From Moniliophthora roreri (Eukaryota > Basidiomycota > Agaricomycetes > Agaricales > Marasmiaceae), in NCBI GenBank assembly GCA_001466705.2, contig LATX02000184.1:372001-436000 (forward strand): a stretch of 64,000 nucleotides of DNA, given 5' to 3'. The notes beneath the pieces are model-generated. The model was given only the letters and a program-made list of their open reading frames with translations. It ran no database searches and was not told where the DNA came from. Positions 23,516-36,748 of this stretch are shown one piece after another. A program made the translations under genes and the position numbers. Positions within the stretch are counted from its first letter, which is position 1. Every line of letters begins with the position of its first letter.

Positions 23516-24078
23516 CGTCGTTTGGCTTTGCTGTTTTGTCTTGTCCTTTTTTTTTTTTTTTTTTTGCATGCTTGTGTTATTCACTTTGTGCTTGCTCCCT
23601 CACCACTCTTGCGCATGCCCACTCATTTGTTGCTAGACACCCACCACTTGCGATACTAGCTTATGTCTCACGCTGTCATAATGATTCTTAACGTCCCCGT
23701 AATGCTTCGTAGAATCCTGAAGGATGGAATGGTGTGCTTTGTTCGCATCTTTTTTAATTCTTTGTTTTCGAGCTTCGAATTCTACCCGCATTTTTTTTTC
23801 ACATCATCATTACAGTTAGTTCCCAGCATCATCCATCTCCCGTTGTCTAATGTTTGATACATCCACCATCTCTGTAGCTACATGCGTACATACGTTGACC
23901 GTTGATTGATTGAAGAATAAAGATACAAGGTGTATCGATTGCAAAAGAATTCAAAGAAGTTTTTTTTTTTAAAAAAAAAACACGTCGTACGATTCATGGC
24001 ATCAAGAATGTTGGGCTAGCCGTCCGTTCAAGCTATACGGGAATCAAAATTCGAGATGCTGCCCACACGCTGAACATT
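23516..24078. other. Intergenic with long homopolymer tracts
   Basis: T19 lies at 23547-23565, just downstream of the VTT stop codon. T11 followed directly by A10 lies at 23960-23980, forming a near-perfect palindrome. Further T runs lie at 23792-23799. No gene recognised. Confidence 0.55.
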
Positions 24079-24467
24079 CTACGGCTGGTTTTCTTGTCCC
24101 GACCTGAGCGGCGCATCGTTCTCGAAACTCGAAGTAGTTTCAAGGTGACGTTCGATCGGCGAAGTAGACAGGTTTGATCCACCTGACATCCGGCCGAGCA
24201 TGGGAAACTGAAAGGAAGCCGACGTCCGACCACGAGTATGAAGTCTAAAGTATGAAGTTTGTCTCGTAGGTCCAGGCTTGAATGAGAACGACTGCACAGG
24301 GCGGTATTAAATATTGAAACCGTATAGCCAAGCAATGTGGTTTGCGCATGAGGCACCGTGGTGTTCGACGTCACACGAACGCGTGCGCGCAAAGTTCCCA
24401 CAGTAACACGAGCTGCCTTGTAACCTCTACCATATGTGACACTGGAATACCTCAACATTCTCTGCAT
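24079..24467 (-). CDS. Small hypothetical protein, possibly mitochondrial
   Basis: From the ATG at 24467 the frame reads MQRMLRYSSVTYGRGYKAAR, a basic, acid-free start of the mitochondrial targeting type. A 65-bp intron at 24292-24356 (GTGCCT donor, TGCAG acceptor) joins it to SFSFKPGPTRQTSYFRL. A Ser/Gly-rich part (FPMLGRMSGGSNLSTSPIER) follows and ends ENDAPLRSGQENQP at 24079, giving 107 residues. I recognise no family. Support is the clean frame on both sides of a plausible intron and a divergent position 170 bp from FMP27. It could still be spurious. Confidence 0.4.
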
Positions 24468-24637
24468 TCCTCAAATTTCCTACCCTAAAAACAGGCATCG
24501 CAGAGGCACTGCTTATCTAGTTCACTTGCGCCGAACTCGTTAGAACGAGCCACGTTTCGCCCTCGTAGTATCCCGGAATTCCCAGTCACTGTACATCTCA
24601 TACCATAATTTAAGCAGTAAGTAATGAGCATTTTTCA

Positions 24638-27600
24638 ATGACAACCCAGTCTGACTGGCAGAAGATTATGTTATTGCAGGTCGCTCGTTTCCTTGTTTCC
24701 GTCATTATCGCAATCCTGTTCAAAAGTCCCGGAAAGTCGTGGTGGATCGCCTCCTTATTGTTCATTCTAAGGATCGTCCTCATCTCCTACTCTCTTCGAA
24801 ATCACTTTGCACCATGGGTTATCGAACGGGTGTCCCAGCACCTCCGAGTCAAAAGTGTCAGCTTACGCTCCATCCGCGGACTATACATTTGTAAATCAGG
24901 CAGAAAGAGTTGTCAGAGTTGTAGTGTGGAACGAATTAGCTGGTCATGGTCCTACCACGGTTCGAGACATCTGGTGATTAAAGTTGAAGGAGTCACAATG
25001 GAGGTCGAGCCTATACCCGTACCTCCACCCTCCAACATCAAACACCGAAGGTCAATGACTGCCGCAGCTTACAACTACACGCGTCAACAATTTTGGCATG
25101 TCATATCTGGGCTTATCATCTTCTTTGATCCATACGTTCGGCCATTTGTGCGAGCTACGGTCATTGAATTCCTACGATGGTTCCTTTCGAGGATACCACT
25201 CATTATATCGGCCGTGGTTTTCGACATTCATAATCTGAATGTACGGTATAATGGAGAACCCAATATCGAGCTGTCTGTGGACAAGATTCAGCTTCTTACC
25301 TCTTTGCAATTTGTGCCAGTCAAGAAGCCCATAGTACCCGATACGAGAAGTCGTGGGCCACGGGCCGCAAGGCGATCGTATAGTATGGCAGCGTGGAAAT
25401 CGCGTCTTTCAGGTAGTATTCGAAGGTCATGGAGTAGAGTGGTGGCTGAGCAAGAGGCAAAGGCGAAGATATCGCTGAAGCTTGATGATATAGTGGGTTC
25501 GTTGCCTTCTGCGGCATCACCAGGTGAGTTGTCGTCTTATTCATTGGGTAGAGTCAGAAATTTACACAAACGTATCGTTAGGGCGCTGCAAATTCCTCCG
25601 CCTACCAGGATCCATATCCGTCGATACCTCATTGGCATTCGACTTTAGACGCCGAGCCTTGAAGAGTCACAGTATGAACACCAATGTGTCAGTGGGTGCA
25701 TGTTATGTGGAGTTGGGACCCATTCTGGCTGCTACAGAATCTATGGAAGATGCTCGTACCCATGAAAGTCCAGAGTCTGACATTGTTGATGGTGTGCCGG
25801 CCCCGTCTAGCAGGCCTTCTTTCTTGTATATACCTTCACCAACACCCTCCAACTTCTCGGTACAAAGTCCGAGAAGCCCGCGATCCATGCCGACCCTCTC
25901 TCCTTCATCTCCAAGATCGCCCCGATCGCCATTCCTTGAATCAATTTCTGTGCGTAAGATGCGGGTGCTGCGCAAACGTGTTTTTCTGACCAAGTGACGC
26001 CAGGCTAGCATCTTACCCCGGCGCCATCGTTACAGCCCGTGTATGAAGTTGAAAGATACTCAGAGCAAGGCAAGCCTTGAGTAGCACATACCGATTTTAT
26101 TTGATGCTGACAAGTGTTCAGGCTGCTATAGCTTTCCTCAACTCGATTCAAATAAAGCTATCGTCGATATCGTTCACAAGTCAGCTCCAAAGTGAAGACC
26201 AGATTGACCAGACGTTCACTACTTCGGTCGATAATGTTGTTGTCAAGGCCGGACTAAGCGATCCTCAAAAGAGCCATCTGCACAGCAAGTGGCTTGGACG
26301 CAATGTCCACAACGAAGCTTTTGACTCCGATGTCTATTCAGTGTCTCTATCTATTGACAGACTACGAGTGAATCGACATTCGCACGAGGGTCGTCTGCGC
26401 CTGCTTGCTCTGAATAGCATCAACTGGCAGATCCTGACAACGCAATGGCCTTCACCATTGCTTGTCACTTCCCCTTTCATGGGCGGTGATCCAAACGCAC
26501 CTACTCTCATTGTAAGTTTGGCTGTCAGGGTTGTACACATAACAGAAAACGCCAGTACACTCTTATCGTACGCTCGCCGTTTTGAACCTAAGCGTCCAAT
26601 GGAGCCATCTACACCTACACCTACACCGTCTCCTCCTTCACCAATGGCCCCCCTTCCCATCCCTCGCATCGTTTTGGAGCTAGAATGCGGCCCAGTATCC
26701 GCTATCCTTCTCATCCCGCAGGATTCGGGGAGATCGTTTCGAGCCTTGGAAATGAAGCTAGATGGGGTTGTGGCGACCTCGTATGCACAATTCATGAACA
26801 GACACGACCGTTCCGGTCCCGCCACCGACCAATTCGACGACCTCCCTCTTATCATGGCCAACACTGCTTCATTGTCATTGAAGTCGATGTTTCTACGTAT
26901 ACGCTCCAACGTGGCGGGATATGTTTCATCAGACTATGCCACCAACCTTTCCAGTTCTTCACCTGCAGAAGAACAGTCGCTAGTGTCTCTAGAGACTATC
27001 GAGATAGCATGTCGCAACACGATGCTTGCGATGATCAAGGATGATACCCAGAATACTGCATGTGTGGATGTTTCTACCATGGAGTCGAAAGCTTCTTGCT
27101 TCACGGACACCGTATGTATCGAAATATGGCATCCTCTCGTGAGGGATGTTCTTGAGCAGTTGGTCTCCCTTATACCGGTTCGACCCCGGTCCCAACCGCC
27201 TCGAGCTCCCGGTGCCAGCAGACTACTTATTGGATCATTCGACCTCTCATTCCAGAAGATTGTTTTGTTTGTTACCGCTCCGGACATAAATCCTAACGAC
27301 GAACTAGGATTGTCGCGAGGTTTCTCGGCTTGTGCCACTGGGCTTTCAGCTCAGTGGGATGCGCTAGGGCCACGCGATTTATGCCTAAGCAGGAAAGCGA
27401 ACGAATATTGGGAGAACAGGAACAAACTTTCCCTTCCGGAAGACCTGAAAGCGCGTTCTGTAGTGGCTGCTGCAGCGAACATATCCGGCATGGCTCGCAT
27501 CACGCTGCCCCGCATTGCGGTTCGCAGCGCCATCGCCACCCAGTACGCTCCTGATGATCCAGATATGACTGACAAGGAGGATCCCATACTGGAAAAACAG

Positions 27601-30600
27601 AAATTCCTACAAATGGAAGGCCTCAGAGTTGACTATTCCCAGCGAAATTTCGTCGAAGATATTCATCTACACGTCTCGTACATCCGTGGCTCGTTTTCTC
27701 TCTCGCACGTTTACAGCGTCATGCTTGCCTCGCAGACTTTTAAGAAACTAGGTGGTGCAAGAGCCAAGTCACCCGAGTCGTTGGCTGTCAAGGAAATGCA
27801 GTCATTCAGCGTAAAAGCGCATATTGATACTATTCAGATACAATGCGCACTTCGAACACAACAAGTGGTGTGTCGCTTTGACCAAATTCGTGTATTTGCC
27901 GGGTTGAAAAAACCCGTGGAGTTATATTGGGAAAGGGCCCTTGCCTGGGTGCGTCTTCCTGCAGCCGTAAACCGCTGGGAAGATGAAAAGGGCTTCAAAT
28001 GGGAGGAAATTATAGCTATGCAGAAATGGAATGTATCGGCGCCGTTACCTCTCGCTGGCCGGCCAATTTCCATTGAGGGAGGCAGTGCTCGTATTCACAT
28101 TCCATCCGGTTTCATTCTGGCCGACCTCATCCTTGATCTCTCGGTAATAGTCAAGGCTTGCAAGCACCTCCATCATATCACCAAAAGTGGACAATACTTT
28201 CCTGTCCCGGAACCTGAAGCGGAAGGCCCTAAATCAGTTCCGAAGTTGTCCATCCAGATCGGGTTCTTATGTTTCCAAGCGGCAGACGATGCTCTGGAGA
28301 GCAAGCTGTGCCTGATCTTTCGCTCGGGTCCAAAAGCTGCGCAGTCTCGAGCAGAGAGGGAAAAAGCATTCACAGCGAAGGTCGATAGCATCCTAGCTTC
28401 CGAAGAATTTGTTGCCCCTCCGGATCACGATGCCCCATGGCAGTTCTCGTCCAGGCACTCCGTTTCGATACAAGAAGCAAGGTCCAGGCTTGATAGAGTT
28501 CACGTCCTCGATTGGATCATGAGGTTGGAGCAGGTGAAGGGTGAGCGGTGCCATGCTGAAGAAGATGTAACGAAACGGTTCCGAGGTCTTTACACAGTGG
28601 CACACCGGATACCAAACCTCGTTGAGGTACTGCCAATCAGTGATGCTAGCCCGCTGTTCTGCGCTTCACTTTCGAACCTATGCTTGTCGATCAATAAACC
28701 CTCGTTTTCTTTGGATTCTCTTCCTGATTTCTTGCATCAGCAAGGCGGATTACCCAAGGAAATGACCTATTCTCTCCTAGTACCTCTGCACATCAACTTT
28801 ACCGTGTCATCTCTAAAGGTGACCCTCAGAGACTATCCATTGGCACTCGCACATATCTCCTCCCCGTCCGAAGCGCCCGTTTCTGCTCTTGAATTTGGTA
28901 CTGATCTGGTCATCGCTGAAGAGATGGGCCTAACTTCTTCAGTGGAGTGGATAGATTGTTCCATCGCAAATTGGGATGGTGCAGATGGCGGAAGCTCATT
29001 GCAGATCATGATTCCAAAGACTGTTATGCCCGTCAAGTCCTATGCGAACCCCGAAGTACGGATCGTTACACCCGAAACATCGAGCTTCTCCTGGGGTATC
29101 AGTTATGCTGCTGCCACTCACGATCTTATGAGAGTAATAGAATCTTTGACGAGTGCACCGAGAGATCCATCTCCTCCAGTAGGGTTTTGGGATAAGGTAC
29201 GGTGTTTAACAAAGATCTGACTGCACGCTAATTCACGCCTGAAGATGCGACTTGTATTTCACTGGAGTCTGAGGGCTTCGTTCAGGGGCGACGTACGTTA
29301 CCATATGAAAGGTGTGTATAAGCAAATTTCTACATACCAAACTTGACCCATTATTGCATCTGTAGGCTTGCGAGATCCGTACGATATCGTCGACATGGGG
29401 GCAGGATTTGTTCTTTCATGGCGTGGTAACACGAAACTTCTGGTCGGCCGCAAAAACGAAGCGCGCGAACTAATACAGGTGATCAGCGATTCGATGTTCA
29501 TTGCCATTCCCAAGTGTGTTGTACCTATTCCTTTCTTGCTCCTAATGCTAAACACCATCACCACGATAATGTTAGCCTCCGACAATATCCATCCCCGCAG
29601 TCAGCACCGTTCAAGAAAATATGCGCTAAATTTCTTTCTGGGGTCCGCTTTGGGATAGGTTTCGTCTTTGAGCGGGCTTGTGGACCGTCGTGTACTAGGT
29701 GTACCGGAGATGCCTTCCATCGCACGTGTAGATTCTTTGACTTCAAGCCCCATTACGAGGTGACACTCGGAAAGAAGTCTGAGACGCCAGTCATGAACGT
29801 GGGTCTCCTATTCTACTTGCATCTTATGAAAAGTTCTGATTGAAATGATTACAGGGGCCTAACGACTCTTTCGCTGGCTTCCGCTCTGACTTCATTCATC
29901 TCTCCCTTTCACTGACGTCTTCAATCCGGAACCTGAAGCCCAATAAACCACTCGCCAGTAGTCTTCATCTCACTCCCAAAGCATTCACCTACTTCTACTC
30001 TTGGTGGTCGCTGTTCGACAGCACTATGTCTCTACCCATCCGACTCGGATCTTATTATTCTTCACGTACGATGTCACCAAAGTTTGGTCGACATTTAGCA
30101 ACATTGAAGTATCACATATTCGTTCCGCACTTGTATGTCATGCATGGATATATGGACGACTCCAAAGAAAGTCAGTGTAATCAAGAGTTTGTCTTTTTGG
30201 AAGCGACTAACACACTGACTTCCAGCGTGGGTTGACGGAGTAACTCCCTGGCTGGGGGTGAAAGCAATGGTGGACGAATTCCAGGTTGACATGCATCAAC
30301 GAGATCAGGAGACCATTGTTCCAGGTATAGCGCCTTCGTCCGTTAAAGTAACTCGGCGAAAACCATTCTACGCGGCGGAGCTAGTCATGAAAGGACTTGA
30401 TTTACGCGCTCTTCTGGCCACATTTCCGGAACCAGAAAAGCAGGACATCGACGTCGTCACTCCTCCGCACAAGAGTAATTATAGAACTCTTGCCGACATC
30501 CCTACTACGGACCCAGAATCGCCATGGCATGATATGGATGACTTCATCGAGACAGACTGGGTCCCAACGTCAGATGCAAACAATGCATCCTTTCATCTTT

Positions 30601-33600
30601 TACCCATTGCCTCGTGTCCTCGATTCGCGTATTTCAAGAAGAACTCAGCGCTACTGGATGACACCATGCAAAGCAGCAAGTTCGGAAATGAAGACACTCA
30701 TCAATGTTCGCTAGGAAAAGAGCCTTGTCAGTATCAGAATCCAACGTGACACTGTTATCCTTCAAACTCAACGTTTGTATAGCTGTCCCTCAGGTTCAAA
30801 CATCCCTTGCGAAACGCCGAATTGAACAACTGGGCAGGACCCCCGAGAGGAATGCAGGCGACACGCAGGTCTGTTCTAATCCACTTATCGGTAGTATCTA
30901 GAGAGGCTCATACTTAGCAGTCAAGGCAGCGAAAGATAGGCTTGCTTGAGCAGTACATTGATGTTTTACAGAAGGCCGAAACTCGCCCCTCTTCTATGGA
31001 GGCCTACGACTATCAAATGCCTGCCGATTCAGTTTCACCAGACGAATGGGCTGAATTCGACAATGTATATCAAATACATTGTCCCAAGCTTTTCCTGGAT
31101 AGCGCCGTCAGAGATGTAAGCTTGATTTTTGAGCTAAGACCATTGGTTACTCACTTTGCACTAGATTATGATGCAGTACTATTATTGCTCACGCGCACGC
31201 AGGGGATTCGAATACCACATGGCCACACGGTGTGTCGAAGTCTAACTAAAGAAGAAAAACGTGAACTAACTCATCCTTAGTGCTATCAAATTCATCCGTG
31301 ACCAGGCAAAAGTTACCCATTCTGCAGATAGTGACCATCAACCTAAAGATCATCACCATCATCATCATACTGCACAAGCAGCTGCATCCGCTATCCGGAA
31401 AATCTTCGCAGGTGACAGCGGAAAAACGCAAGGAAAGAAAAGTTTCGACGTCAAAAAGTCTTCAGAATCCAGTGCACTGAATCCTATGGGAGGCTGGTCG
31501 GAGGGCGTCTCCCTTCGTAAAAGCCACTGCTGTCTTCTCTTAAAGCCACAAGTCGTTTTACGCGACAGAGATGCAGCGGAGGACACATGTGTGGTCACTG
31601 CTGTTCAAGTCAAACTGCAGTCCTTCGTGATCATGGATGACTTGAATGTCGAAGACCCTATAAGCGGGAAAGTTATGTCACGGTGGGTGCCGCTTGGACT
31701 CTGTTTTTGACACGTCCTGATTCGTTCTGATTGTCTAGGACATATGCAGTTCTTTCAGGCATGCAGACGTTTGCACCTACGTCCGCATCTAGCTTTGAAG
31801 ATAGCTGTGTACCGCTCGAAGTTTTGATCGACCTTCGTTGCGAAAGTGAAGAGTTCGAGCGATTGGTACCGCAAACCGATGCCACCTTTCATTATGACAA
31901 ATTCAACAGACTAAGGTTGCGTAATAATGTCACTTCAGTGGCCCGAAAATCAACAGATTCCACTGGGGTTGTCGGCCCAAATCATCTTCAAGATCAAACA
32001 GTGAATTCGTTCTCATATATTGAAAAAAGTGCTCTTTACTGATCAATCTTCTTAGGACCTTATCCAAGTGCACATTCCCAACTTCACAGTGACCGCAAAT
32101 GATCAACACTTCCAGATCATCTCCAATATTATCACGAAACTTTTACTATTCTCCGACGCAGCCCATAAGACTCGGATCGATAAACTGAGCACTATGATGT
32201 TTACCTACGACTTCACGGACTTGACATCCGCGGCGGAAGTAGTATCTGGTGTTCAGCGTCAGATACGGAACGCGTTGGATGTTGAGTATAATGCTCACAA
32301 GAGTGGTAGGTTGGACGACGAGGAGTTAGCTTTTGAACTGCTCAAATTAAGAGCGCACATCGTTTCTCTTACCGAGGAACTCAATCTCCTCTTCGAGGCC
32401 ATCAAATTCGCCCAGGATCGCTACGATGACCAGAATGATCGGAAATCGGCGCTATTATTGAATGCATCTTCGTCGGAGATTTCATGGAGAATGCTAGACG
32501 ATCAGAGGAACATGTTGGCCAAACTTGCAGTCCAGAACATTGACTACTACTGGCTGAGCCGTCAGGACAGCTCCACAGTGAATAATCTGAGTGTAGGTAA
32601 TCTGCAGGCATTTGACGGGTCAAAAGACGCCAAATGGGCCGAAATCGTCTCGAAATATGATGATCCTCCTAATCATCCCCTTCTCAAGGTATGTTTGTAC
32701 TATATCCCAAGTGTCTCTCTCTGAACTTTAATTGCAGCGTGGTCTGTTTTTGACGTCAACATGGATTGTGTTGCCACCAGTGGGAGGTATCACGATCTAC
32801 GAGACCTTTGAAATGAATCTCCACCCGCTTAGACTACAGGTGGATGCTCGCGTTGGAAAGCGTATCATGGAGTATCTCTGGCCCGCGCGAAAAGATAGAC
32901 CAGAAGCCATAGAAGAAGGATCGCTCGAAATCATTGGTGATCCGCAAACTACTGTCCAAGTGTCTGGTCGGTCATCATTGGACTCTCCGCGGTCGATCAT
33001 GAGTCGCCAAGCATCAAACTCCGGTACACCCTCCTCTGGTTTGGCGCCGCCGCTTCGCCGACTAGGAGCCTCTCGTTCCTTCACCGACCTACGAATGTCA
33101 GCTTCCGAATCTTCCGAGTTATCACGACCTCTCCTTCAAAGGACAAGGTCTTCGGAGGCACTGCGTCTGCGTGGGAATGTCAAAACACCTGAGTCGCTTG
33201 ATCACACCAGGACCATGAAAAAACCTGACGCCAATGGTGGCCGCAACTCGAGTGCTGGCGACGCTGCAGAAATGAGAACACGATCTTCACAAAAGACCTT
33301 TGTTCTTGTGCGAATATCAAGGTAAGAATTTACAGAGTATTTTGTCACGCTGTATCATTTACTTTTTTTCGGCTTCAAGTCTTCATCTTCTACTGAGTGT
33401 CATGAAGGAAGAGTCATTCGTTTGCCAAGACGCTCGCATCAGAACAAGAGACCTGGAGTTCAGAAACCAAACATGGAGTGTGAGTCTCACCATAAGTAGG
33501 ATAATTATCGGAAGCTAATGGGTCTTTCAGTTTGAAGAGTTGGTGAACCAATTTATACCCTCTGACATGAGCTGGAAAGGCTGGGTTAAGATGGCTTTAC

Positions 33601-34097
33601 ATCAGCCTCTTGTCCCTGTTCTTCCTGTCGCTCGTGAACTAATCTCCAAAACTAAATGGATTGCGTCGAAGGGTGGCCATTCCCTCGCCGAGCACTCTAC
33701 TCCAAAACCTTCTCGACTCAAGCCAATTGCTGGTCCACAGCAAGAGTCTGCACGTTCAAGTGAGGAAGCCATGGACGAACATCTATCACATAATACACAA
33801 GATCCACCACATTCACGCACCCGTTGGAAAAAGGCTTCGCGTCGGGTACCCGAACCTGTTCTCTTCGCGGAGAAGCTAACCGCAGAGCCGGACCTGTTCC
33901 ATTCCAGCGATCATATAGAGACGATACAATCTTCCGGCAGGCAAAGAGTGTTGAGCTTATTCAGTCGTTCATCATCTCGTTCTGGTCATAGCAATACTCC
34001 AGTCCCGGTTAGTGCATCCATCCTCACCGTATATGTATGCTCAGCATCCGCTCCACAGCATTTTGGTCGCAAATCCGCAGAAGCTTCGAGGAGATAA
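24638..34097 (+). CDS. FMP27: Bridge-like lipid transfer protein, Fmp27/Hob (BLTP2) family
   Basis: This is a giant tube-shaped lipid carrier of ER contact sites (Fmp27/Hob1 in yeasts, Hobbit/KIAA0100 in animals, SABRE in plants). From 24638 an N-terminal membrane anchor (VARFLVSVIIAILF, WIASLLFILRIVLISYSL) is followed by repeating-beta-groove sequence. Long exon 26122-29195 ends at the family hallmark PPVGFWDK, continuing MRLVFHWSLRASFRGDVRYH and LRDPYDIVDMGAGFVLSWRG. The later Fmp27 domain contains FDFKPHYEVTLGKK and IPTTDPESPWHDMDDF. The tail MSWKGWVKMALHQPLVPVLP and VARELISKTKWIASKGG precedes the stop at 34097. I count about 18 introns and about 2,800 residues. Introns 25950-26003 and 26070-26121 flank a 22-codon exon, and the second appears to have a GC donor. 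Pro/Ser-rich loops and a six-His run (about 31347-31365) interrupt the fold. Confidence 0.93.
26070..26121 (+). other. Probable GC-AG intron in FMP27
   Basis: The exon frame ending LKDTQSK is followed by GCAAGC, and GTTCAG lies 52 bp later before AAIAFLNSIQIKL. Every nearby GT donor I tried runs into a stop or breaks the downstream frame. Confidence 0.6.
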
Positions 34098-34276
34098 CGT
34101 ACTTGCTCGCAGTATCTCTTTTCATTAATTTAGCGTACTTAGCATGCCTTTAGTGTTATCTTACTGCGCAGTGTAGTCATAAAGGTCCATTATATTTTAC
34201 GGACAACGGAGGATACTACAACCACTTCCCATGTGTATTAGCAATGTACAATAAACTAAATCAGCCATAGATCTTC

Positions 34277-36492
34277 CTAAGAGCTACCTTTTGCTACTAC
34301 TGGCGCAGACGGGATCACCATTTGTTCGTCCACTAGGATATCCAAGTCTGGTGGTGAGTCTTCAAGCTTCTCCACCTCACTCGAGGCCTTTTCCTTGATG
34401 GGTGGGGTTTTACCATTGCCGTTCGCAGCTTCAGGTCCAGGCAAAAATGTTAAACCTCCTGAACCATTGGCTTGAATCTCTGGTTGCTCCATTGCCAAGG
34501 CTGCCTGTAGCTTCTCCTTGACTTCCGCAGTACGCTTTGTGATGGCGGTGCCTCTTGCAATGAACACTGCAGAGAAGATACCACACAGGAAGCTGGCAGG
34601 TATGAGCGTGCCGGTCGTCCACGGTGGGCGCTGAAATCTTAATAACTAGTATTCAGTAGATGGGCGCACGAATGAATCAGGAACTTGACCTGTTCTATGA
34701 AGATGTCAGTACGGCTTTCGAGTACTCGGAACAAGGATTCCCTTACCATACTCCACATGCAAGCACAAAGTATCGCCTGGAATACAGAGTTCCCATCATT
34801 CAAGCAGCAAATGAGAAGTGCATAGCTTGAACAAGCGTCAGCTGCGGCTGCGGCATACAGTGTATTCCCATACCTGATCGGAAATGCCTAGAAGGAAACG
34901 TGCGTTAGCAAGTGGTTATTACTCCGATAGGAAGAAATGGACCCTGTGAGTTTCTGTCCCATGGGCCCGATACCACGTTTGAGAGTGCTGGAACTTGACT
35001 TGCTCTGGCTGCAGTCAGCGACGTGTAAAAGGGAAGGAAGAGGGCTGGACATACGACGGTGAAGATCCTTCTGTTGCTCGTTTGTAAGTACGTGAACATA
35101 ATTTGGGTCATAAGCCGGATCCGGCAGGTCGTCAACGTCAAAGAGCTGTGGAAGGCCCGCTTTCGCACGAAGCTTTTTCGTGAGACGTTTGTAATGATAT
35201 ATTTTGCCGATTCCTGTTGATACAGTCAGTACAATTTCATGAGAGCACGTACGAAGGCACGCACGATATGTATCAAGAACACGAGAAGGCATAAAGCCAA
35301 TGCCCGTAGCTGTAAACAGACCTGGATGGCACTAAGATTCCAAAGGCTCTTGCAACTCGAATTTCCAACTCACCATTGACAACTTGGGAGCTAACTTCCA
35401 CCCAGAACCCTTGTAGATCGTCATTGTGAAGGTTAATGATCTTGGCTAGAAACAAGACAATGGCGGCACCCCAAAACACTGCAAAAAATGCTTCAGTATT
35501 CAACGAGCTTGAGAAATGGAAAAGTACGCTCACCTACGAGAAAACCATAAATCCCAGTAATAATCTGTCCTGTAACAATCAGCGTCTTATGCGCCGAAAC
35601 CTTTGAATTTTTGACTCACCCCCATTGCTTTAGCCAGAATCAGCAATGGAAGAAGGGACATAGAAACAGGGACATACGTGTTTTCAAAAAAGACCAAACT
35701 CCCATTAATACCCTCTTTAATCTAGCACGGCGCCTCATAACATCTTCTACATGTCTGTCCAAGGAATCTTCCAGCATCGAGCCTGTCTCGTCTCCGGCTG
35801 CGGATTGCGGGGGAGCAGAGAGCATAACAACAGGTTTTCGCGAATAGAAAGCGAGCGGAGGGCTGTATGGAGATCTTTGTTAGCGACGGTTTCGCTTTCG
35901 GTTAAGGAAAAGGACGTGTCTTCACAATAGAATGGAATTGGCAGCATTGGTGAGATGTGATACAGTGGCAACTTGTGGGTCTAGGAATGACACGAGTGTT
36001 CAACTCCTGTTGTGTGTATGACGATGTAGGAGACGCACCAATGACCTCCAGATGTTCAACAATATCATCATGATGATGGCCGTCTTGGCCTTGGGTAGCA
36101 CCTTCAGGCAGACTTAGTGCACTGTCAATGAGACCTGGACGCCCGTCATTTGGAACCTGTATATCGGCTGTTGGACCTGGAAGCGTGACTAGTCTTCCTT
36201 CAGCAGAATGAGGCCGAGGTGAACTCCCTTGTGAAGCCGGGCGTGCGCCAAGAAGAGGTTCCTGCAGCCGCAATGATCCATACACCCTGCTTCCAGCACG
36301 AACCCGCGTTTTGAAAGGGTTGTGGGTAGCTTGTGGAGGTTGTGGTAGTGAATCTCTACTTTCGATTTGTCCATGAGCTGACAATGGTCTAAAAATGTTC
36401 GCCAATGACCGAGGGGGCTCTCCAGAACCCGCAGTATGAGGACGGTCAGTGAGGGAAGCATAATCGCGACGTTTTACTCGCACAGACGGCAT
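34277..36492 (-). CDS. Multi-pass membrane protein, DUF2985/PLAC8-like
   Basis: The start at 36492 gives MPSVRVKRRDYASLTDRPHT. A long polar N-terminus is rich in Pro, Arg and Ser and contains HHHDDIVEHLEVIG. Membrane and conserved parts follow: FAVFWGAAIVLFLAKIINLH, NDDLQGFWVEVSSQVVNGLF and TATGIGFMPSRVLDTYR. These are followed by KIYHYKRLTKKLRAKAGLPQ, YVHVLTNEQQKDLHR, QVKFQHSQTWYRAHGTETHR and DGNSVFQAILCACMWSM. The QTWYRxHGTETHR block and W-V-E-V-S-S-Q segment match fungal integral membrane proteins with DUF2985, as far as I recall. The C-terminal tail is acidic (PPDLDILVDEQMVIPSAP) and ends at 34277. About ten introns are present; function is unknown. Confidence 0.8.
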
Positions 36493-36748
36493 CCTGTCGA
36501 AGACGTCGACAAGTCAACCTAGAGGTCGGGGATAGAGTTGTGGAGCAGTGGAGGGAAAAGGAGAACACTGATCAGGAACATGGTCATATATTAGCCGTCA
36601 TTTCAATTACTGATCATCATGTCATTTACACAGTCCAAAGCGTCCAGACGCCAATCATCTAATAATACAGATGTAAACTACAATCACCTTGTAAAGGTCC
36701 GCCAGAAGGATAGAAATGGGGAAGGAATAGTAAGACGTCCGCTACTAG

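Noticed and set aside
26334..26909. 191-codon antisense frame inside FMP27
   Set aside because: Lies wholly opposite the long conserved FMP27 exon; composition is that of a shadow frame.
31347..31365. Six-histidine run as a metal site
   Set aside because: Lies in a low-complexity loop of FMP27 coded by CAC/CAT repeats; more likely repeat expansion than function.
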